From assembly GCA_964387625.1 (NCBI GenBank), contig CAYLWN010000003.1, positions 1 to 64,000 of the forward strand: a DNA stretch of 64,000 nt, written 5' to 3'. The position numbers and the translations under genes are program-made. Positions within the stretch are counted from its first letter, which is position 1. Each line of letters starts with the position of its first letter. This document shows positions 1 to 7,801 of this stretch, piece by piece. The stretch comes from CAYLWN01 sp964387625 (lineage in GTDB: Bacteria; Patescibacteriota; Microgenomatia; UBA10105). The notes below the pieces were generated by a model that was not told the origin of the DNA, made no database searches, and saw only the letters and a program-made list of their open reading frames with translations.

Positions 1-31
1 GCACAAACATTCGGCACTTAATAGAACATCG

Positions 32-1675
32 TTATTTGCCAAAATTCCCTATTATTATTGATGCATCTAATACATTGATTTTACTATCATGATTTAAATC
101 ACAAATAAAAGTAGAACAAATACTTACTCCTAACCAATTTTTTAGAACTAAAATTAAATCAACTGCATTTATTTGTCCATTCTTGTCAATATCGGCGGGA
201 TTTGGAGTTGGGATGGGTGTTGGAATGCTTGTAGGTGAAGAATTGACTGAACTACAGTTACCAGTAATATTTACCGACCCGGTATACATAGTCAGATTAA
301 GAGTTACTTCACCGCACGCAAAGTTACGTTTCCAAATCCGATCGGGACTGGTACTGGCAAGATATTTATCACCCGTAGGAGCACCAAGTGGGTAATTATA
401 ATCAGGGTAAGCGGAATTCGGGAGGGTGAAATAATGTGCGTATCTTCCGTTCGGTGTATCTGCATAAAAGTATGAACCGTTTACTCCGTCGGTAGTCATA
501 AGGTAAGCCGCAAAGGTGTACATGTTATATTTTATATCACCATTTGCCTGAATAATAGTCATAAAATGATTCCCTTTTTTAACCCAATCACTGCCTATTG
601 CCATCTCTTTTTCAATGTGGGCATCGTCATATGGTCCCGCTCCCCAATTCAAAACATAACTTTCGTCCATACCTCCTTCAAGGTAATCGTCGAACGGAAC
701 CCATGAATTGGCTGCAACTCCGCACGGATCAGTGAGAGCATCAGAGATCATATTTGCCCAAACAGAGTATGAACGGCCGTTGCTGTGAAGTTGGGTATGA
801 ACATAAGATACAAAATTGCGAACACTTTGAGTGTAGCTGCAGTCTGTCGCATATTCTTTTGGAACTCCGATCCGATTATACAATTTTGTCCAGCTGAGCT
901 CGATATTATCGATAAACAGGCCTTCAATACCGGATACGAATTCATAACCCGGTTGATAATTTGCTACCAATTCACGTAAGACCCTTTGGGTAAAGAACTT
1001 TTGCCAGTTGAGATCTCCCGGATTTGGCTGGTAATATGATGTGCTTGTCCGTTTCTTTTCTACCCGGCTGTTATCGGTTCTGTGAATAAAAAAGCTCTCT
1101 GTGGGACAGATATTGGTAAAATTGTATTCTGTCAGGCAGATTTTAGCCGGGTCGGTAGATCCCCGGTTACGGTTCACAATCGCATCATGAATCTCGCAAA
1201 AATCCCCCGCATCCATAGCCGCAGTACCGCTGAGTACGGAAGTATTGGGATCTACTCCGTTTTCCAAACATGTTTTTCCCTGGGCTGTAACTGTGGTCAG
1301 ATTCTGCGGTCCTTCGATGTCATCCGCCACGAGATAAAGCAGGGCGTCGCCGTTAAAACCTGCAGTTCTGTAATTAACCAGGTTTTTTCTCATTTGACTG
1401 CGGGCATATAGAAGTACCGAGAAACGATTGGTTACTTCAGATGAAGACATCAACGTACCGGTGGTGTTGTGTTGTGGAGGCTCGTAAACAATCACATTTC
1501 TTGCCGGAATCCGGGTATCGCTGACAAAAGCAGCTTTTAAATCCGCACCGAATCGTTTTTGCACATTAACAACCTCCCTTAAAATCAAAATTGTCGTTAA
1601 TGCTAGGAAGAACACTACCAACAACGGCAAAACTGACTTAAACAAATTTCGGGATTTTGAAGTCTTTTTACTCAT
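32..1675 (-). CDS. Secreted/membrane-anchored putative glycoside hydrolase (GHL15-like) with C-terminal dockerin
   Basis: This 547-residue protein has a basic N-terminus, one hydrophobic segment at about residues 13-33 (signal anchor or uncleaved signal), and a large exported domain. The central part (for example GIEGLFIDNIELSW and the SVWANMI stretch) resembles the hypothetical glycosyl hydrolase 15-like family, which folds as a TIM barrel. The last about 55 residues form a type I dockerin: two calcium loops, DIDKNGQINAVD and DLNHDSKINVLD, each followed by a helix, after a Pro/Thr-rich linker (PTSIPTPIPTPNP). I chose the ATG at 1675. A longer in-frame TTG start at 1687 lies beside the -10 box, and a GGAA sits 6 nt before the ATG. 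The substrate cannot be told from sequence. No cohesin partner is seen in the window. Confidence 0.7.
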   Translation of the reverse strand: MSKKTSKSRNLFKSVLPLLVVFFLALTTILILREVVNVQKRFGADLKAAFVSDTRIPARNVIVYEPPQHNTTGTLMSSSEVTNRFSVLLYARSQMRKNLVNYRTAGFNGDALLYLVADDIEGPQNLTTVTAQGKTCLENGVDPNTSVLSGTAAMDAGDFCEIHDAIVNRNRGSTDPAKICLTEYNFTNICPTESFFIHRTDNSRVEKKRTSTSYYQPNPGDLNWQKFFTQRVLRELVANYQPGYEFVSGIEGLFIDNIELSWTKLYNRIGVPKEYATDCSYTQSVRNFVSYVHTQLHSNGRSYSVWANMISDALTDPCGVAANSWVPFDDYLEGGMDESYVLNWGAGPYDDAHIEKEMAIGSDWVKKGNHFMTIIQANGDIKYNMYTFAAYLMTTDGVNGSYFYADTPNGRYAHYFTLPNSAYPDYNYPLGAPTGDKYLASTSPDRIWKRNFACGEVTLNLTMYTGSVNITGNCSSVNSSPTSIPTPIPTPNPADIDKNGQINAVDLILVLKNWLGVSICSTFICDLNHDSKINVLDASIIIGNFGK

Positions 1676-1694
1676 AATAAATTCCAATAAATAT

Positions 1695-1724
1695 ATTATG
1701 AAAAAAGTTTTAACTGCTTGTCAA
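1695..1724 (-). promoter_or_regulatory. Promoter of the dockerin protein gene
   Basis: On the minus strand TTGACA (1719-1724) is separated by 18 bp from CATAAT (1695-1700). Transcription should start near 1688, leaving a leader of about 13 nt before the ATG at 1675. Confidence 0.6.
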
Positions 1725-1783
1725 TAATCATAATTACTTTTTGGCTATAATGAAACAATGTCTGGTAAGTTTACACTAATAAT

Positions 1784-1823
1784 AAATAACAGGTCCGACC
1801 TGTAAATAACAGGTCCGACCTGT
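1784..1823. repeat. Two tandem copies of a 20-bp palindromic unit
   Basis: The unit AAATAACAGGTCCGACCTGT occurs twice, head to tail, with no mismatch. Its core ACAGGTC-C-GACCTGT is a perfect inverted repeat. It lies in the 360-bp non-coding stretch 1676-2035, which also holds the promoter of the gene at 1675 and one dispersed repeat copy, and otherwise shows no gene. Confidence 0.8.
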
Positions 1824-1946
1824 AAATTTCTGTAAATTCTCTGTAGATACCTGCTAAAAAAATTTATTTATGACAAGTCCTGAAACTCCAATTCCAATGG
1901 AAACTGATTTATAAATTTCCTTTTAATTTAAACAAAAAAGTTAAAT

Positions 1947-2007
1947 TTTTGGTAAAGTAAATAATATTTAGCTATAATTGGTTCAAAGTACGTCCTGTTA
2001 CCTGCAC
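1947..2007 (+). repeat. Dispersed intergenic repeat R1, copy 1
   Basis: About 60 bp sharing the pattern TTTGGTAAAGT...ATATTTAGCTATAATTGG, then TTCAAAGTACGTCCTGTTAC and CTGCAC, with copies at 2959, 4239 and (shortened) 8932. It contains a TATAAT preceded 18 bp upstream by TTGGTA, so it may carry a plus-strand promoter, but the sequence downstream here is antisense to the EamA gene. Confidence 0.7.
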
Positions 2008-2035
2008 TGAGCTGTTCATGATTCCCTAGCCACAG

Positions 2036-2890
2036 CTAAATAAGTAAAAGTACTCCAATAAAAGTTAAGATCGTTCCAATTATTTTATTTGCCATTCTAT
2101 CTTTCTCTTTTAATATAAAGTAACTAGTTATTACAGTTAAAATTAAGGCTGATTGTTGTATTGGTGAGATAATTGATACTTGACCTCCTCGTTTATAAGC
2201 TTCAAAAATTGTAAAAATCATGGCAGAATAAAAAATCCCACATATAAGTAATTTTCCTATAATGTTTTTTTTAACAAAATACGGTACTCCTTTAATAAGA
2301 TTTGGTCGGAATATCAAAATTGTAATTGAAGACAGAAAAAATGATAACAACATATAAGAAGAAATACTGGTAAATCTATTTATGATAAAAGCATCATTTG
2401 TGAAGGCAATTCCAAACATCATAGCTCCCAGTAAAGCATATAAATGACCTTTATTCATTTTCCATTTGCTTCTAGAGTAATTAACGGCAATAATGCCTAA
2501 AATCACTAATAAAATACCTGCGATATTACTATTAGATAATTTATCTCCGAGAAAGATAACAGCTGAAATAACAGTCCATAGTGTGCTAGAAGCAAAAATA
2601 ATTGAAGCTTCTGATGCTTCAGCTAATTTAAAGGCTTTATAAATGAAAATATTACCCAAGCTGTAAAATATAGCCATTAAAATAAGATTTAAAAATACAC
2701 CAGATAGATTAGGAATGATCAGAGTTTTGGTAATAAAAGTATAGAGAAAAAATAAAAAAGCCAATAAAAGCTGAAACACAAACGCAAAAGCAAACGGTTC
2801 ACTGTCTTTTTCCTTAAGTAGAACTTTTTGAAGTATGCGAGATACGGAACTTGAAATAGCACTTATAATAACTAAAATTAACCATGTCAT
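2036..2890 (-). CDS. EamA/DMT-superfamily transporter
   Basis: The 284-residue protein is almost entirely hydrophobic, with about ten predicted membrane helices in two similar halves of five, as is standard for the drug/metabolite transporter (EamA) family. Typical features are the conserved helix starting at AIFYSLGNIFIYKAF in the first half and the IISPIQQSALILTVI helix near the end of the second. The ATG at 2890 encodes MTWLIL and the protein ends at a TAG at 2036. Substrate is unknown; members export amino acids, nucleosides or other small metabolites. It stands alone between non-coding stretches that each carry a copy of repeat R1. Confidence 0.85.
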   Translation of the reverse strand: MTWLILVIISAISSSVSRILQKVLLKEKDSEPFAFAFVFQLLLAFLFFLYTFITKTLIIPNLSGVFLNLILMAIFYSLGNIFIYKAFKLAEASEASIIFASSTLWTVISAVIFLGDKLSNSNIAGILLVILGIIAVNYSRSKWKMNKGHLYALLGAMMFGIAFTNDAFIINRFTSISSYMLLSFFLSSITILIFRPNLIKGVPYFVKKNIIGKLLICGIFYSAMIFTIFEAYKRGGQVSIISPIQQSALILTVITSYFILKEKDRMANKIIGTILTFIGVLLLI

Positions 2891-2958
2891 TAAAATATTT
2901 TATCATAAAATAACCTTTATCTATATTATTTCCATTAAACTATACAAAAACATGGAAT

Positions 2959-3019
2959 CTTTGGTAAAGTGAATAATATTTAGCCATAATTAGTTCAAAG
3001 TACGTCCTGTCAGCTGCAC
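2959..3019 (+). repeat. Dispersed intergenic repeat R1, copy 2
   Basis: Shares ATCTTTGGTAAAGT, AATATTTAGCCATAATTAG, TTCAAAGTACGTCCTG and CTGCAC with copies 1 and 3. It lies just upstream of the EamA gene on the minus strand. The -10-like element here is CATAAT instead of TATAAT. Confidence 0.7.
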
Positions 3020-3084
3020 AAAAGCTTTATTTAAATAAAAAATTTATTTGAGTTTTTTTTAAAGAAAAAGATTATTAAAGGAAT

Positions 3085-4173
3085 TTATTTAAAAGTTATT
3101 GTAGAAATTATTGTTTCAGCAACTTGTTGATTATATGGGTTATAACACATATAGAGATTCGTATTATTTGCAACCAATATTGCTTGAAATTCTTGACCTA
3201 CATAAACTTCTAAAGCACTAATTTGCCCTAATTTTACATCAACAAATCTTATATTATCAGGAACTGGATGTGAATCATCAAAATTTGCTTTTAAATACCA
3301 ATCTCTGCGTGAACCACCTGAGTATAATGAATTGGGTTTTGAAGATATCGGATCTCCGACTCTGCTTATACTTATAGTATTTTCCGTATTTGCAACTTGT
3401 CGAAAACCGATGTCATCATGAGTTAGAATAACTTGAGGGGTTAAATCTAAAGGATATTTTAGACTGAAAGTTTCAGCTGATACATCTTTCCAATCAGTTG
3501 TTGGTAATATTGCTCTTATTTCCTGACTTGGACTGGCATTTCCACCAGTTTCATCTAAAAATTTGAAAGTGGAGAGGATTTGGTTAAAAATAGCAAGATC
3601 ATTTGAATCATCGCTGTTAATATAGATGTTGTAAATTAAACCATCGTTGTTCTTAAATACAAAATCTGTGCCGCTAACAATATTTGAATACTTCATTTTA
3701 TAACCACTAATACCGTTGATTGTTAATTGTGTAGAATTTATAACTTTTGATTGAGTAAGATTATGAAAGTTTTGTGGTTCTGTGGGAATTTCTCTTATCT
3801 CAACACCTCCAATGCCTGATTGAGAGGTAGCATTTAACCCAAAAAGAGTGTTTGCACTAGCATTTTGGTTGACAATAGCTGACCAACTTGGTGGATATTT
3901 GAATTGATATTTGTATGTTGGATGGGTAAATATTTTCCAGTCTGCGGTTGGGTCTGGGGTGGATATTGGTTTAGCAAATGGTACAGGTGAAGGTAAAATA
4001 GCAGTATTAACCTGATTTTTATAAATGAAGTAACCAATTCCAATGATAATTAAAGTTACCAATATACCCAAACTAAACCATAAAAAAGATTTAGAGGTTT
4101 TAGGTGGTGAAACATTTACCGTTGGTTGTGATGGATTATTAATTAGTTGTTGATTAGATTTGGCAGAATCCAT
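3085..4173 (-). CDS. Single-pass membrane protein with repeated PsbP-like extracellular domains
   Basis: The 362-residue protein has a short Pro/Asn-rich cytoplasmic tail, one membrane helix at about residues 29-51 (FLWFSLGILVTLIIIGIGYF) and an exported part. The exported part has two similar modules starting with a Trp-containing strand and a Tyr-Pro motif (YQFKYPPSW and FSLKYPLDL), the pattern of the PsbP/Mog1-like fold. It is a paralogue of the gene at 7802-8866: the tail and membrane helix are nearly identical, and IL STFKFLDE recurs at the end of module one in both. The upstream DNA is also shared. No catalytic motif is visible; the role is unknown. Confidence 0.75.
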   Translation of the reverse strand: MDSAKSNQQLINNPSQPTVNVSPPKTSKSFLWFSLGILVTLIIIGIGYFIYKNQVNTAILPSPVPFAKPISTPDPTADWKIFTHPTYKYQFKYPPSWSAIVNQNASANTLFGLNATSQSGIGGVEIREIPTEPQNFHNLTQSKVINSTQLTINGISGYKMKYSNIVSGTDFVFKNNDGLIYNIYINSDDSNDLAIFNQILSTFKFLDETGGNASPSQEIRAILPTTDWKDVSAETFSLKYPLDLTPQVILTHDDIGFRQVANTENTISISRVGDPISSKPNSLYSGGSRRDWYLKANFDDSHPVPDNIRFVDVKLGQISALEVYVGQEFQAILVANNTNLYMCYNPYNQQVAETIISTITFK

Positions 4174-4238
4174 AGATATATTTAATATTTCATATATTTA
4201 TAAAGATTGCAACTTTTCAAACTAAACAAAATCGTAAA

Positions 4239-4301
4239 ATCTTTGGTAAAGTTCGTAATATTTAGCTATAATTGGTTCAAAGTACATCCTGTTACCTGCA
4301 C
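4239..4301 (+). repeat. Dispersed intergenic repeat R1, copy 3
   Basis: Shares ATCTTTGGTAAAG, TATTTAGCTATAATTGG, TTCAAAGTACATCCTGTTAC and CTGCAC with copy 1. It is followed at 4299-4332 by a self-complementary stretch (CACCACTTCGCA ... TGCGAA) that can fold as a hairpin. It lies between divergent genes. Confidence 0.7.
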
Positions 4302-4400
4302 CACTTCGCATAAAGCTTCGTGGTGCGAAAGCACTATAATTATTATAAAATTCGTGATGTAAAATCAATAAAATTTATCTAAGGTTTATTTTTAAATTTA

Positions 4401-4429
4401 TTGACAATCGAGACTATTTTCATTAATCT
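4401..4429 (+). promoter_or_regulatory. Promoter of the gene at 4437, leaderless layout
   Basis: TTGACA at 4401-4406, a 17-bp spacer and a weak -10 TAATCT at 4424-4429 place the transcript start at or next to the ATG at 4437. The open frame extends upstream to a TTG at 4401, but that TTG is the -35 box. Confidence 0.5.
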
Positions 4430-4436
4430 TAAATCA

Positions 4437-5231
4437 ATGCCCAGGAAAAATTTATTAACCACATTAATCATTCTTTTTTTAATCTCCATATCGGGTATTA
4501 TTGTAAGTGGTATAGTCAAAGCTGATGAATTTTCCGACAAATATCAAGAATACCTGAATAAATCCTCTACATACAGAAGTGACTATACGGCATATATCAT
4601 TGCCAGGTCTCAATATCTGTCTTTTAATACTTTAAATTCCAAAAATCAGGCAGTAAATGCTACAAAAACTTTTATAACTTCAAGAAACAACGTACTTATT
4701 TCCTATATTGGACTTCTCAAAACAGTTAATGCTGAAGATTTTTTGAGTACTTATTGGTCAGAACAGGAAAAATTTATTAATGATGTTAATGGCAGAGTTA
4801 CGACAATCGGATCTTTAGATGACTGTTTGACAATTTCAGAAATGGTAGAAAATAAACATTTTGAATATCAACTTTATGCTAAGAAAACTTCCGGTTTAAA
4901 CATTATTTCTAACGTAGAAAAACAACTACAAAAATATAATGAATTGATTGACAAATCGAATCAATTTGTCTCAGAAATTAAAAACAAACAAAAAGACGTA
5001 ACTCTTTTAGAAAGATGGCTTTTGGACGCTAAAAATAAACAGTGGTTAGTAGATCAAAAAATAAATACTGCAAAGACAAATTTAACCAATATAAACAGTA
5101 GAGATGTTGATGCTTTGAACAATGATTTTAATGCCATACTATACACCATTTTTGAAGCTCATCAGAATTTAAAAGAAGGATTAAAATATTTAAATGAATT
5201 TTCAGAAAACATTAAATATGGAAACTACTAA
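4437..5231 (+). CDS. Exported coiled-coil protein of unknown function
   Basis: The 264-residue protein begins MPRKNLLTTL, with one hydrophobic segment at residues 5-27 ending near VKADEF, which looks like a signal peptide or anchor with a possible cleavage site after VKA. The rest is polar and helical, with long heptad-like stretches (around NVEKQLQKYNELIDKSNQF and LDAKNKQWLVDQKINTAK). I recognise no family. The ATG at 4437 is preferred over the upstream TTG because that lies in the promoter. The stop overlaps the next gene by 14 bp, so the two are co-translated and probably act together. Confidence 0.65.
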   Translation: MPRKNLLTTLIILFLISISGIIVSGIVKADEFSDKYQEYLNKSSTYRSDYTAYIIARSQYLSFNTLNSKNQAVNATKTFITSRNNVLISYIGLLKTVNAEDFLSTYWSEQEKFINDVNGRVTTIGSLDDCLTISEMVENKHFEYQLYAKKTSGLNIISNVEKQLQKYNELIDKSNQFVSEIKNKQKDVTLLERWLLDAKNKQWLVDQKINTAKTNLTNINSRDVDALNNDFNAILYTIFEAHQNLKEGLKYLNEFSENIKYGNY

Positions 5232-5610
5232 TTTACTAAGTACGCCAAATATAAATACAAATCCAAATCAGCCTAAAATTGTTAATGATGAATTGCCTAT
5301 GAAAATAACACCAAAGGTTAAAATCCTTTTAGTTATTTTATTGGGATTGATTTTGGTAAACATAGCTGTTTTATTACTAAAACCGAAAAATAATCCTGTT
5401 ACACCTCAAGCATCTCCCCAAGCATCCTTTGTGCCTATAGCGTCTGCATCAGCAACCACTAAAAATACAAGTGAATTCAGCAAACTGCCTGAATATATGC
5501 AATTTGAACAAAATCTAAAAGACACTATAACTGTAAATGAAGGATTAGATTTATCAAATTCCAAACTTAATTTTCCGCTTTTGGAAATGAATGTTAATTT
5601 TGCGCCTTAA
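5218..5610 (+). CDS. Small single-pass membrane protein of unknown function
   Basis: This 130-residue protein (METTNLLSTPN...) has an N-terminal Asn/Pro-rich segment, one membrane helix (VKILLVILLGLILVNIAVLLL) and an Ala/Ser/Pro-rich linker leading to a short exported domain. I chose the ATG at 5218; an in-frame ATG at 5194 would deepen the overlap with the preceding gene from 14 to 38 bp. Its arrangement (short tail, helix, SAPQ-rich linker) resembles the PsbP-like anchored proteins in this window, but there is no clear homology. It is coupled to the preceding coiled-coil gene. Confidence 0.55.
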   Translation: METTNLLSTPNINTNPNQPKIVNDELPMKITPKVKILLVILLGLILVNIAVLLLKPKNNPVTPQASPQASFVPIASASATTKNTSEFSKLPEYMQFEQNLKDTITVNEGLDLSNSKLNFPLLEMNVNFAP

Positions 5611-5621
5611 AATCCAATCTC

Positions 5622-5650
5622 TTGGTTTTTTACTGAAATAGCCGTATAAT
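5622..5650 (+). promoter_or_regulatory. Promoter of the trigger factor gene, leaderless layout
   Basis: TTGGTT (5622-5627), a 17-bp spacer and a perfect TATAAT (5645-5650) are followed by only 6 nt before the ATG at 5657, so the mRNA should begin at the start codon. The same TTGGTT-17-TATAAT pair precedes uvrA. Confidence 0.7.
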
Positions 5651-5656
5651 GCACTC

Positions 5657-6520
5657 ATGATTTCAGCTGTAAAACGATTAGCAGGAAATACTTTAGAAAT
5701 TCAAGTGAACATGTCATGGAGTGATGTAAAAACGTCTTATGACGAAATTTTTAATCACCTCTTATCACACGTAGAGGCTTCAGGTTTTAGAAAAGGCAAG
5801 GTTCCCAAAGATATTGCCGAAAAGCAAATTAACAAATCCCACATATATGAAGAAGTTTTAAAAAAACTTATTCCCGATATTTATACTCAAGTGGTTAAAG
5901 AAAACCAAATAAAACCTGTCATATCTCCCAAAGTTGAAGTACTGGAGGCTCAAGAAAATAAAGATTGGAAAATCAGGATAACAACTGCTGAAAAACCGGC
6001 AATCAAATTGGGAAATTATAGATCTGGCATAGATAAACTAATTGATTCAAAAAGAAAACAGATTTGGACTCCCAAAGATTCTCAAGATAAAGCAAAATCA
6101 CAGGAACCGACAATAACTGAAATATTGGAAACTTTGGAAAAAGAAATTTCAGTAGAAATCTCTCCTTTAATAATTGAACATGAAGTCAACAGATTATTGT
6201 CTGATTTGGTTGACCAAACACAAAAATTGGGTATGACTATAGAACAATATTTACAAGCCAAAGGATTAACATCTGATCTGATTAGAGAAAATTATAAGTC
6301 TCAAGCTCAAAAAACTTTGAGTTTGGAATTTGCATTGGAAGAAATTGCTGATTTGGAAAAAGTAACGGTTGAAAATCAGGAAATTGACCAAGTTATAAAC
6401 CAGGCTAAAACTCAAGCAGAAAAAGAAACTCTGGAAAAACAAAGATATTATTTAGGAAGCTTACTACGAAGACAAAAAACTCTACAAAAACTGCTCAAAC
6501 CGACAATCATTAAGCCTTAA
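5657..6520 (+). CDS. tig: Trigger factor, short form without PPIase domain
   Basis: The N-terminal domain carries the ribosome-docking signature GFRKGKVPKDIAEKQI (around residues 43-58), and residues from about 150 on form the helical chaperone 'arms' domain. At 287 residues it is well below the usual about 430: the FKBP-type peptidyl-prolyl isomerase domain that normally sits between the two is missing and replaced by a short polar linker (SKRKQIWTPKDSQDK). This form should still bind at the ribosome exit and hold nascent chains, but not isomerise proline. Its mRNA appears leaderless. Confidence 0.85.
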   Translation: MISAVKRLAGNTLEIQVNMSWSDVKTSYDEIFNHLLSHVEASGFRKGKVPKDIAEKQINKSHIYEEVLKKLIPDIYTQVVKENQIKPVISPKVEVLEAQENKDWKIRITTAEKPAIKLGNYRSGIDKLIDSKRKQIWTPKDSQDKAKSQEPTITEILETLEKEISVEISPLIIEHEVNRLLSDLVDQTQKLGMTIEQYLQAKGLTSDLIRENYKSQAQKTLSLEFALEEIADLEKVTVENQEIDQVINQAKTQAEKETLEKQRYYLGSLLRRQKTLQKLLKPTIIKP

Positions 6521-6547
6521 TATGACCTATAATTTAATTAGGACTGG

Positions 6548-6576
6548 TTGACAAATGAGGCTAAATTTGCTATCAT
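6548..6576 (+). promoter_or_regulatory. Promoter of the gene at 6587, near-leaderless
   Basis: TTGACA (6548-6553), a 17-bp spacer and TATCAT (6571-6576) precede the ATG at 6587 by 10 nt. The leader GACGCCGCTT just before the ATG nearly matches GAAGCCGCTT before the response regulator gene at 54990. Confidence 0.7.
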
Positions 6577-6586
6577 GACGCCGCTT

Positions 6587-7228
6587 ATGAATAAGACTAA
6601 TAGAAAAAATCCAGTTAAATCAATAAATCAAGACAGCTTAATTGAGCAATTGAAAAGCTTGGGTTCTGGAGTGGTAAGTTCAGTTAAAAGCGATGTTGTC
6701 TCAGGTATCGGAAGTGACGCTTTGTCTTCTCTTTTTGGATCACAACCCACCCCTAAACAAGGAGAATTAACCCCTGGAGAACCAATAAATTTAGGAAATC
6801 AGACACAGCAAGAAACTGTTGAAGATATGCCTTTCATGCCAAGACCAAAAAAAGCAGATATGTTTTCTGATTATATTTCTAACGAAGCGTTAAATAAGTT
6901 GAAACAAAATGAAGCTCAAATGGCGCAAAAAATTGAAGAAATCAGATTCGAGCTGCGCGCTTTAATAAAAGCTATAAAAAATGTTGACAAGTCAGTTGAG
7001 TCAGCCGCTTCTCAAAACATAGTTGACCCAGGACAATATCATTTGGATTTTTTGGATAGGTTAAAAACCGTACTCAAAGTAATGCGTCAAAATTTAAATC
7101 ACAGTTCGACCTGGTTAAATGCCTTAAAATCCAGAAAAAAAGAACGCTCATACTGGAAGATGTACAAAAAGAAAGGTACCAGTTTTGGTCTTTCCAACGA
7201 AAGATCAGTTTCTACACAAGTGGGTTAA
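6587..7228 (+). CDS. Conserved CPR-type protein of unknown function (DUF5660-like)
   Basis: The 213-residue protein is soluble: a Gly/Ser-rich N-terminal region, a helical coiled-coil middle (ALNKLKQNEAQMAQKIEEI) and a C-terminal helix with the sequence YWKMYKKKGTSFGLSNERS close to the end. The ending resembles a family I know from Microgenomates as DUF5660; this is from memory and not verified. The ATG at 6587 is chosen over in-frame starts at 6548 (the -35 box) and 6575 (inside the -10 box). It follows trigger factor with its own promoter. No function can be assigned. Confidence 0.55.
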   Translation: MNKTNRKNPVKSINQDSLIEQLKSLGSGVVSSVKSDVVSGIGSDALSSLFGSQPTPKQGELTPGEPINLGNQTQQETVEDMPFMPRPKKADMFSDYISNEALNKLKQNEAQMAQKIEEIRFELRALIKAIKNVDKSVESAASQNIVDPGQYHLDFLDRLKTVLKVMRQNLNHSSTWLNALKSRKKERSYWKMYKKKGTSFGLSNERSVSTQVG

Positions 7229-7286
7229 TTTTAAAACCTTTTTCCTACTCAATAATTTAAATCCCCTTTTGATATAATCAATTCAT

Positions 7287-7390
7287 GCCGCAGTGGCCTG
7301 CCCGCCAGATGCTGTTGCATCACCAGCCCGCATCGACTGCGTAGAAGCGCTGTCTGGCGGGGGCAACTGCAGGCGGGCGAAATTGGTAGA
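7287..7390 (+). pseudogene. Partial tRNA-Leu copy interrupted by a GC-rich palindromic element
   Basis: GCCGCAGTGGC (7287-7297) and GAAATTGGTAGA (7379-7390) together equal the first 23 nt of the intact tRNA-Leu at 7440. They are split by an 81-bp GC-rich insert (7298-7378) that begins CTGCCCGCCAGA and ends GCAGGCGGGC. A TATAAT at 7273-7278 is well placed to start transcription at the first base. The remaining tRNA (anticodon arm onward) is absent. Confidence 0.75.
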
Positions 7391-7439
7391 TGTAAAATAG
7401 TTTAAATAGCTAAAATAAGAGTAAAATTATCATAACAAT

Positions 7440-7523
7440 GCCGCAGTGGCGAAATTGGTAGACGCGCAGTGTTCAGAACGCTGTCTTGGTAACAAGATGA
7501 GAGTCCGAGTCTCTCCTGCGGCA
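7440..7523 (+). tRNA. tRNA-Leu (anticodon CAG)
   Basis: The acceptor stem GCCGCAG pairs with CTGCGGC, and the discriminator is A. The anticodon stem CAGTG/CGCTG holds the loop TTCAGAA, giving anticodon CAG. A long variable arm, as expected for tRNA-Leu, follows, and the T-loop TCCGAGT is seen. The CCA end is not encoded. Confidence 0.93.
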
Positions 7524-7527
7524 CATT

Positions 7528-7567
7528 AGAATTTCTTGAGCGAACGAAGTGAGTTTTTAGAAATTCT
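7528..7567. repeat. Inverted repeat between the two tRNA-Leu genes
   Basis: AGAATTTCT (7528-7536) and AGAAATTCT (7559-7567) are perfectly complementary and flank GAGCGAACGAAGTGAG, a core related to the hairpin at 32976-33015. There is no T-run, so it is more likely a dispersed palindrome than an intrinsic terminator. Confidence 0.6.
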
Positions 7568-7690
7568 ATGTCCTCCATAATTCGCTCTTCAAACCGTGTA
7601 CGAATAGTACTGAAAAGGTTTGAAGTAAGAATAGGAGGACCATTCGAAACATTCAAAGAAACAGTAAATATAATATATAATACAAAAAAA

Positions 7691-7772
7691 GCCGCGGTGG
7701 TGAAATTGGTAGACACGCAGTCTTGAGGAGGCTGTGGGGTAACCCTTGAGAGTTCAAGTCTCTCCCGCGGCA
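7691..7772 (+). tRNA. tRNA-Leu (anticodon GAG)
   Basis: Acceptor stem GCCGCGG/CCGCGGC with discriminator A; anticodon stem CAGTC/GGCTG with loop TTGAGGA, giving GAG. A long variable arm and the T-loop TTCAAGT are present. No encoded CCA. Confidence 0.93.
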
Positions 7773-7801
7773 CAACTTCGCATTGATTAGTTTAAATCAA
7801 A

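Noticed and set aside
1082..1411. A 109-codon plus-strand frame opposite the dockerin protein
   Set aside because: Shadow of a well-supported minus-strand gene with recognisable domains.
1784..1823. A CRISPR array
   Set aside because: Only two abutting units, no spacers, no cas genes in the window.
4401..4436. An N-terminal extension of the coiled-coil protein from a TTG start
   Set aside because: The TTG is the first half of a TTGACA -35 box; the ATG at 4437 fits the promoter and a signal peptide.
7402..7773. A 123-codon minus-strand open frame across the tRNA-Leu genes
   Set aside because: It is the antisense of two intact tRNAs and their spacer; the apparent peptide resembles known spurious proteins read from tRNA genes.
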